Below are positions 6,121 through 9,827 of a stretch of 9,827 bases of DNA, piece by piece. The stretch comes from CAVZCC01 sp963773765. GTDB lineage: Bacteria; Actinomycetota; Acidimicrobiia; Acidimicrobiales; Microtrichaceae. Below the pieces are notes generated by a model. It was not told the origin of the DNA, searched no databases, and was given only the letters and a program-made list of their open reading frames with translations. The stretch is from assembly GCA_963773765.1 (NCBI GenBank), contig CAVZCC010000009.1, positions 1-9,827 on the forward strand, read 5' to 3'. The stretch's first letter is position 1. Each line of letters begins with the position of its first letter. Both the position numbers and the translations under genes were made by a program.

Positions 6121-6597
6121 ATGCACGTGCGGGACGCCTGGTCACCGCCCGCCTGGGTCGGCACCACGGTGCCGACCCAGGCGGGTCGTCCGCGCCACCG
6201 GGTCGACGCCCGGTCGGTCGCGTCCCGCGTGCTGACCGTCCTGCTCACATCCGTGCTCCTCTACAGCGGGTTCGTCGCCTACGGGACCGTGGTCGACAAC
6301 CGCTGGTACAAGGTGGTGGAGATCGAGAGCGGCAGCATGCGCCCCACCCTCCAACCCGGCGACGCCGTCCTGATCACCCGCCCGCCCCGGGAGGTCGAGC
6401 CCGGCATGGTCCTGGTGCTCGACGTGGACGGCAGGATCGTCACCCACCGGGTGGCGGCGGTCGAGCCCGATGGCACGTTCGTGACCAAGGGCGACGCCAA
6501 CCGTGCCGCGGACGACTTCAGCAGCAACCGGGTCCGTGTCGTCGGCCAGTACCGGGCGACGCTCCCCGTGGTGGGGCGACTGACGCCGGCCCGCTGA
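6121..6597 (+). CDS. sipW: Signal peptidase I, SipW (Ser/His, archaeal/ER-like) class
   Basis: This short protein of 158 residues has one N-terminal TM helix (about 36-57, ending in GFVAYGTVV). The catalytic block ESGSMRPTLQPGD has nucleophile Ser72. DGRIVTHRV has His109 where bacterial-type SPases have Lys, the mark of the SipW/ER subclass. TKGDANRAADD (122-132) is the conserved box E. It should cleave the signal peptides of the two TasA-like proteins just upstream; stop-to-start distance is 32 nt. The protein ends at LPVVGRLTPAR without the C-terminal TM helix many SipW proteins have. The start is not certain: GGAAG at 6114-6118 is spaced better for GTG 6127, and GTG 6229, next to the TM helix, is also possible. 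The first 35 residues carry no family motif and contain a large palindrome. Confidence 0.85.
   Translation: MHVRDAWSPPAWVGTTVPTQAGRPRHRVDARSVASRVLTVLLTSVLLYSGFVAYGTVVDNRWYKVVEIESGSMRPTLQPGDAVLITRPPREVEPGMVLVLDVDGRIVTHRVAAVEPDGTFVTKGDANRAADDFSSNRVRVVGQYRATLPVVGRLTPAR
6148..6185. repeat. Perfect 18-bp inverted repeat with 2-nt spacer in the sipW 5' region
   Basis: Left arm 6148-6165 (CCCGCCTGGGTCGGCACC) is exactly complementary to right arm 6168-6185, with AC between them. It lies 27 nt after the ATG at 6121 and 60 nt after the stop of the second TasA-like gene. No T-run follows. As RNA it would be a very stable hairpin. It could tune sipW relative to its substrates, act as a terminator or processing site if sipW starts downstream, or bind a protein. 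Confidence 0.85.
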
Positions 6598-6634
6598 GCC
6601 GGCCCCGCTCGCCGCTTCGGCCCCGCGAGCTCAG
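6594..6634. terminator. Possible bidirectional terminator between convergent genes
   Basis: CTGAGC (6594-6599) and GCTCAG (6629-6634) form an inverted repeat that includes both stop codons of the convergent sipW and dehydrogenase-like genes. The loop holds a direct repeat CGGCCCCGC (6600-6608 and 6618-6626). No T-run is present, so function is tentative. Confidence 0.3.
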
Positions 6635-7855
6635 TCGAGGACGTCGAAGCGCATGCCGGCGTGGGCCTCGAGGCGCTCCACCAGCCGGTCGCCCAGCGCG
6701 GTCGACGGCGTCCAGAACCCGCCGCCCACCTCGTCGCCGCCGACGTCCAGCAGGCCGACGGCGGCCTCGCCCAGCATGCGGCCGGTGGCGCCGTAGCCGG
6801 GGTCGCGGTCGCCGGTGACCCGGGTCCGGATGCGGTCCCCCGTGGCGGTGGTGCCGGTGAAGCGGAGGTCGAACGACCCCGCGAGCTGCGCCGCGGGGCT
6901 GGGGCCCTCGCCCGGCTTGGGCAGCACCCGGCCCGCCAGGTTCCGGGTGGGCCCGAACGCCATCAGCCCCATGCCCGCGCCCAGCCCGGCGGTGAGCCCG
7001 GCCGCCTTGGCCGCGCCCAGCGGACCGGGGCCCATGTCCATGGCCTCGTCGTAGCGGAACTCCCGGCCCCACGGCCGGCCCAACAGGGCGTGGCTGCGCT
7101 GCACCACCCGGGTGTTGACCGCCGCCATCACGAACGGCGCCAACCAGTCGCCCGTCCCCGCGTCCCGGGTGGGGCGCATGGTGTCCACCTGGCCGGGCCC
7201 GGAGCGCAGGTCCGCCGGGTTCAGGGCGTAGGGGTCGGCCAGGAGCTTGCGCAGCGCCGGGTCCTTGGCCGCCTCCTCCACCAGGTTGACCATGGACGCG
7301 ATGGTGCCGCCGCTGGCCCCGCCCTTCATGGCGTGGACCCGCATGGCCACCCGTTCGCACGGTGCGCCCAGGCGTTCGGTCGCCCGCTGCTGGGTGAACC
7401 ACACCCCCAGGTCCGACGGGATGGAGTCGAACCCGCAGGCGTGCACGATCCGGGCCCCGGACGCCTCGGCCTCGGCCCTGGTGGGCGTCGATCATGGCCC
7501 GCATCCACTGGGTCTCGCCGGTGAGGTCGCAGTAGTCGGTGCCCGCCGCGGCCACCGCCGCGACCAGGGGCGAGCCGTACAGGGCGTAGGGCCCGACGGT
7601 CGACACCACCACCCGGGTGGCGCCGGCCAGGTCCGCCAGTGCGTCGGCGTCCGCGGCGTCGGCCACGATCCGTTCCACGTCGGCCCCGGTGGAGCGGGCG
7701 ACGGCGTCCAGCTTGGCGGCGGACCGTCCGGCGATGGCCCACCGCAGGGGGCCGTCGGTGCCGTGGCGTTCCACCAGGTGCCGGCAGAGGATCTCCCCCA
7801 CGAAGCTGGTGGCCCCGAACACCACCACGTCCAACCGGCGATCAGCGTTGCGCAT
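6631..7855 (-). CDS. Saccharopine dehydrogenase-like / trans-acting enoyl reductase family protein (one frameshift)
   Basis: The corrected product is 407 residues from ATG 7855 to the stop at 6631. The N-terminal Rossmann fold has the nucleotide-binding loop GATSFVG (14-20) and AGRSAAKLD. VSTVGPYALYGSPLV (84-98), YCDLTGE (108-114) and VHACGFDSIPSDLG (137-150) are family signatures. The C-terminal half has AMKGGASGGTIASM and ends AHAGMRFDVLD. Mycobacterial relatives act as trans enoyl reductases in lipid synthesis, but most members, like this one, have no known substrate; it is probably a soluble or membrane-associated NAD(P)-dependent reductase. The frame breaks after DAH within a CCC run at 7476-7478; dropping one base restores the reading AEAEASGARIVHACGF. 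There is no Shine-Dalgarno site. The upstream phosphoesterase ends 10 nt before this start, so it is either leaderless or coupled. Confidence 0.85.
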
Positions 7856-7862
7856 CGGCGGG

Positions 7863-7868
7863 ACGCTA
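7863..7868 (-). promoter_or_regulatory. -10 box (TAGCGT) for a leaderless transcript of the dehydrogenase-like gene
   Basis: On the minus strand TAGCGT is followed by exactly 7 nt and the ATG at 7855, the same spacing as at 3313 and 8950. Its first three bases are also the TAG stop codon of the upstream phosphoesterase. No ribosome binding site is present in the 10-nt gap. Confidence 0.45.
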
Positions 7869-8843
7869 CCGGTCCGTCGGGCCCCGGTGACCGCGTTCCG
7901 GTCCGTCGGTGGCGGGCCCGGACGGCGCCGGGGCGATCGTCAGGAGGAGCGGGGCCCACGGTCGGCGGGGCTCCTCCAGGTGGCCGGGGTCGATGCCCAC
8001 GAAGGCCCGGCCACCGATCCGGACCTGGACGTGGCACCGGTCGGCATCGACGGCCACGGCGGCGGCCCGGACCGCGGCGGGGGTCCGTTTGCGCCAGCGG
8101 CGGTGCTTCCAGGACCAGGCCGAGGCGTGGCCGTGGACCTGTCCGAACGGCGGTGGGTCCGCCTCCGCCAACCAGTCCGCGTAGACGTCGGCCGGTTCCC
8201 CCCAGGTCACCCCGGGGTGGAACGCGTCGCCCACGCGCGGCGGGGCCGGGGTGAAGGCGCGGCCGGCGTCGTGCCCCACCCACCGCTCGATGAGCCCGGC
8301 GGCGTGCTCCGCCGTGCCGGGAGCGCCCAGGTCGCGCCACGCGTGCGGTGACAGGCCGGCGTGGGTGACGAGCAGCGGGCCGAGCTCCTGGGTGTCCAGG
8401 GCGACGGCCAGGTGGGCCCGGCCGTCGGTCCACCAGCACTCGATCGTCTCCAGGGTCTCCCGGGGCAGCGGCCCGGCGTGGCGGAGGTGGAGGTCGGTGA
8501 ACCGCTGGCCCTCGTGGTTGCCGAACAACTGGAGGTAACGGCCTCCTGCGTGACGGATGAACCGGTCCGCCAGGCCCACCGCGGCGGCCGAATCAGGCCC
8601 CCGGTCGACGAGGTCGCCGAGTTGGATGACGACCAGGTCCGTGGGGACGGTGCCCGTGGCCGTGTCGCACCCCAGGCCGGCCAGGGCCTCCTCCAGCTCC
8701 GACGCATGGCCGCCGATGTCACCGATGAGCGCGGCGCGCCGGATCGGCCCGTCCGCCCCCCGCCCCTCGGCACGGGCCCGACCCGGCTCGGGGTGGTCGT
8801 TCGTCCGGAGGGTCCCGTCGTCGGTGTTCACCGTTGCCACCAT
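7866..8843 (-). CDS. Metallophosphoesterase of the PPP (calcineurin-like) superfamily
   Basis: This intact 325-residue product has all metal-binding blocks of the PPP-type fold in order: GDIGGH (41-46, a variant of GDxHG), GDLVDRG (76-82), GNHE (108-111), THAGL (160-164) and GQVHGH (234-239). It should be a cytosolic two-metal phosphatase acting on a phosphoprotein or a nucleotide such as a dinucleoside polyphosphate; the sequence does not decide between these. The C-terminal third holds WSWKHRRWRKRT and FVGIDPGHLEEP, which I do not recognise. The fold begins at Arg-35; the first 34 residues are charged and may be partly a misplaced start. ATG 8843 is the usual choice, but the frame is open further upstream, has no good ribosome binding site, and a GTG near 8869 is possible. 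Its TAG stop lies within the -10 box of the next gene. Confidence 0.87.
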   Translation of the reverse strand: MVATVNTDDGTLRTNDHPEPGRARAEGRGADGPIRRAALIGDIGGHASELEEALAGLGCDTATGTVPTDLVVIQLGDLVDRGPDSAAAVGLADRFIRHAGGRYLQLFGNHEGQRFTDLHLRHAGPLPRETLETIECWWTDGRAHLAVALDTQELGPLLVTHAGLSPHAWRDLGAPGTAEHAAGLIERWVGHDAGRAFTPAPPRVGDAFHPGVTWGEPADVYADWLAEADPPPFGQVHGHASAWSWKHRRWRKRTPAAVRAAAVAVDADRCHVQVRIGGRAFVGIDPGHLEEPRRPWAPLLLTIAPAPSGPATDGPERGHRGPTDR

Positions 8844-8853
8844 CGCACGGCGG

Positions 8854-8900
8854 CTGGGGCGGGTCACACCCGTGTCCCGCCCCAGGCCTGGATGCCAGGC
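8854..8900. repeat. Two adjacent hairpins in the divergent intergenic region
   Basis: CTGGGGCGGG (8854-8863) and CCCGCCCCAG (8876-8885) form a perfect 10-bp inverted repeat with a 12-nt middle that itself contains ACAC/GTGT. It abuts a second repeat, GCCTGG/CCAGGC (8886-8900, 3-nt loop). They lie 11 nt upstream of the phosphoesterase start and 50-60 nt upstream of the endonuclease V -10 box. They could be an operator or a leader hairpin. Confidence 0.45.
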
Positions 8901-8949
8901 GTCGGTGCGTCCTCGTGCCCGAGGACCGACCCTGCCCCGTCCTGCTCGG

Positions 8950-8955
8950 TACGGT
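8950..8955 (+). promoter_or_regulatory. -10 box (TACGGT) for a leaderless transcript of the endonuclease V homologue
   Basis: TACGGT is followed by exactly 7 nt and then the GTG at 8963. No Shine-Dalgarno sequence is visible. This fixes the start codon and repeats the spacing seen for two other genes in the window. Confidence 0.5.
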
Positions 8956-8962
8956 GCAACGC

Positions 8963-9667
8963 GTGCCCACCGTGGAAGGATCCTCCGCCGCCGAGTGGGG
9001 CAGCGACGCGGTGCTGGTGGACCGACAGGAGCGTCTCGGCCGGGAGCACCCGCCGCCGTGGGCCCCCGGGCCGGAACCGTTGGTGGGCGCCGGGTGCTTC
9101 GTGGCCTTCGCCCGGGGGGAGCAGGGCCCGGGACGCGCCGGCGACCATGCCCTGGCCGGGGCGGCGCTCCTGGGTGAGGACGGCCGGACCGTGGCCCGGG
9201 CGGTGGTCCGCGGCGTCGCCGGGGCGCCCTACGTGCCGGGGATGCTCGCCCGCCGGGAGGGGACCCTCCTGCTGCGGGCGCTCGAGTCCCTCCACGGGAC
9301 GCCCGACGTGCTGCTGTCGATGCGACCGGCCGGGACCATCCCCGTCGGGCCGGCCTGGCGCTCCACCTGGGCGCGGTCATGGGCGTCCCGAGCGTCGGGG
9401 TGACCCATCGTCCCCTGGTGGCGCGGGGCGAGCCACCACCGCTCGGCGAGCGGGGCCGGTGGAGCCCCGTGTTCCTCGATGCAGAGGAGGTGGCCCGCTG
9501 GGTGTGCACCCGAACCGGAGTGCGCGGCCGTGGTGGCCCATGCCGGCTGGCGCACCAGCCCTAGACGTCGCGGCGGAGGTGGTCCTGCGGTTCGCCTCCG
9601 CGGCGCGGACACCGGAACCGCTCCGCCTGGCCCGGTGCTTTTGCGGCGGGAGGCCCGCTCGGCCTGA
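8963..9667 (+). CDS. Endonuclease V family homologue, divergent (four frameshifts)
   Basis: The corrected product is 234 residues from GTG 8963 to TGA 9665-9667. Endonuclease V cuts DNA or RNA near deaminated purines (inosine). Family blocks are APYVPGMLARREG (88-100, catalytic Glu99), LLVDATGRDHPRRAGLALHLG (start about 117; Asp120, His126), GVPSVGVTHRPL (141-152), VVAHAGWRTSP (190-200) and RTPEPLRLAR (215-224). Where E. coli Nfi has the first catalytic Asp (GADVGF), this protein reads VGAGCFVAF, and the GVAKKRL Lys is a His, so activity is uncertain. Reading frames change at about 9316 (one base missing before VD), 9522-9526 (one extra), 9550-9554 (one extra, which removes an in-frame TAG) and 9630-9634 (one missing). 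The four sum to zero and 705 nt remain exactly 235 codons, so these look like sequence errors. Confidence 0.75.
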
Positions 9668-9827
9668 TCGTTGATGCGGTCGCCCTCGACGGTGGTCGAT
9701 CGGACGAACGCGTTCCGATGTCCGGCTGGTCGTCGGCCAGGACGTTGACGGCGAACCGGCCGGTGGGCGCCGCCGGCCGGTCTCCGGGGCTGCGCCCCGA
9801 CGTGGCGGCGGCGAAGATGTCGCCATG
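9668..9827 (-). CDS. Unidentified coding fragment on the minus strand, partial
   Basis: Reading leftward from the window edge, one minus-strand frame gives GDIFAAATSGRSPGDRP then AAPTGRFAVNVLADDQPDIG. A neighbouring frame continues NAFVRSTTVEGDRINDQ. Both use mostly G/C-ending codons, and one missing base near 9713 would join them. GRFAVNVLADDQ resembles a block of flavin reductase-like FMN-binding proteins, but the flanks do not fit well enough to name it. No stop codon occurs in any minus frame between 9720 and 9640, so a true end would lie inside the convergent endonuclease V gene unless another indel is present. The boundary given is therefore arbitrary. The 5' end is beyond the window. 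Confidence 0.33.

Noticed and set aside
6148..6185. Palindrome as an insertion sequence end or att site
   Set aside because: There is no transposase or integrase gene and no target duplication or second copy in the window.
8844..9509. Upstream in-frame extension of the phosphoesterase
   Set aside because: It is Arg/Pro-rich, antisense to the endonuclease V gene, and lies before the start of the fold. A short extension to a GTG near 8869 cannot be excluded.

Overview
The window is very GC-rich DNA (about 70% or more by eye) with G/C-ending codons, TAnnnT -10 boxes placed for leaderless transcripts, lipoprotein signal peptides followed by Thr/Ser/Pro-rich linkers, tandem DUF4389 membrane domains and SipW-type export genes. 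This points to a high-GC actinobacterium, most likely of the Acidimicrobiia kind; that placement is an inference from gene style. I see no rRNA, tRNA, CRISPR array, insertion sequence or phage gene.

Layout. (1) 1-3247, minus strand: a secreted or lipoprotein gene cut by the window edge, a DUF4389 membrane protein (269-1782), a flavodoxin probably fused to a DUF5752-like domain (1897-2757), and a small lipoprotein (2813-3247). (2) 3326-4477, plus strand: an intact class-C-beta-lactamase-like serine hydrolase, divergent from the lipoprotein and probably leaderless. (3) 4478-6597, plus strand: the most coherent system here. A promoter overlapped by an inverted repeat leads into a ~165-nt hairpin-rich leader, then two paralogous TasA/camelysin-like secreted proteins with SipW-type signal peptides, then a small Ser/His signal peptidase I of the SipW class that presumably processes them. 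The signal peptidase gene carries a perfect 18-bp inverted repeat near its start. (4) 6631-8843, minus strand: a trans-acting enoyl reductase-type saccharopine dehydrogenase-like protein and, upstream, a PPP-type metallophosphoesterase. (5) 8963-9827: a divergent endonuclease V homologue on plus, then an unidentified minus-strand coding fragment running off the window.

A technical layer matters when reading this. At least six genes are broken by single-base indels, many in G or C runs. In each, the family sequence continues in another frame, and the indels nearly always sum to restore the expected length. This looks like uncorrected sequencing error rather than pseudogene decay. I give corrected gene spans; 2813 to about 7475 appears free of such errors.

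Most interesting: the tandem TasA-like/SipW operon with its structured leader and 38-bp palindrome; three genes with an identical 7-nt gap between a TAnnnT box and the start codon; the flavodoxin-DUF5752 arrangement; and the endonuclease V homologue that appears to lack the first catalytic Asp.
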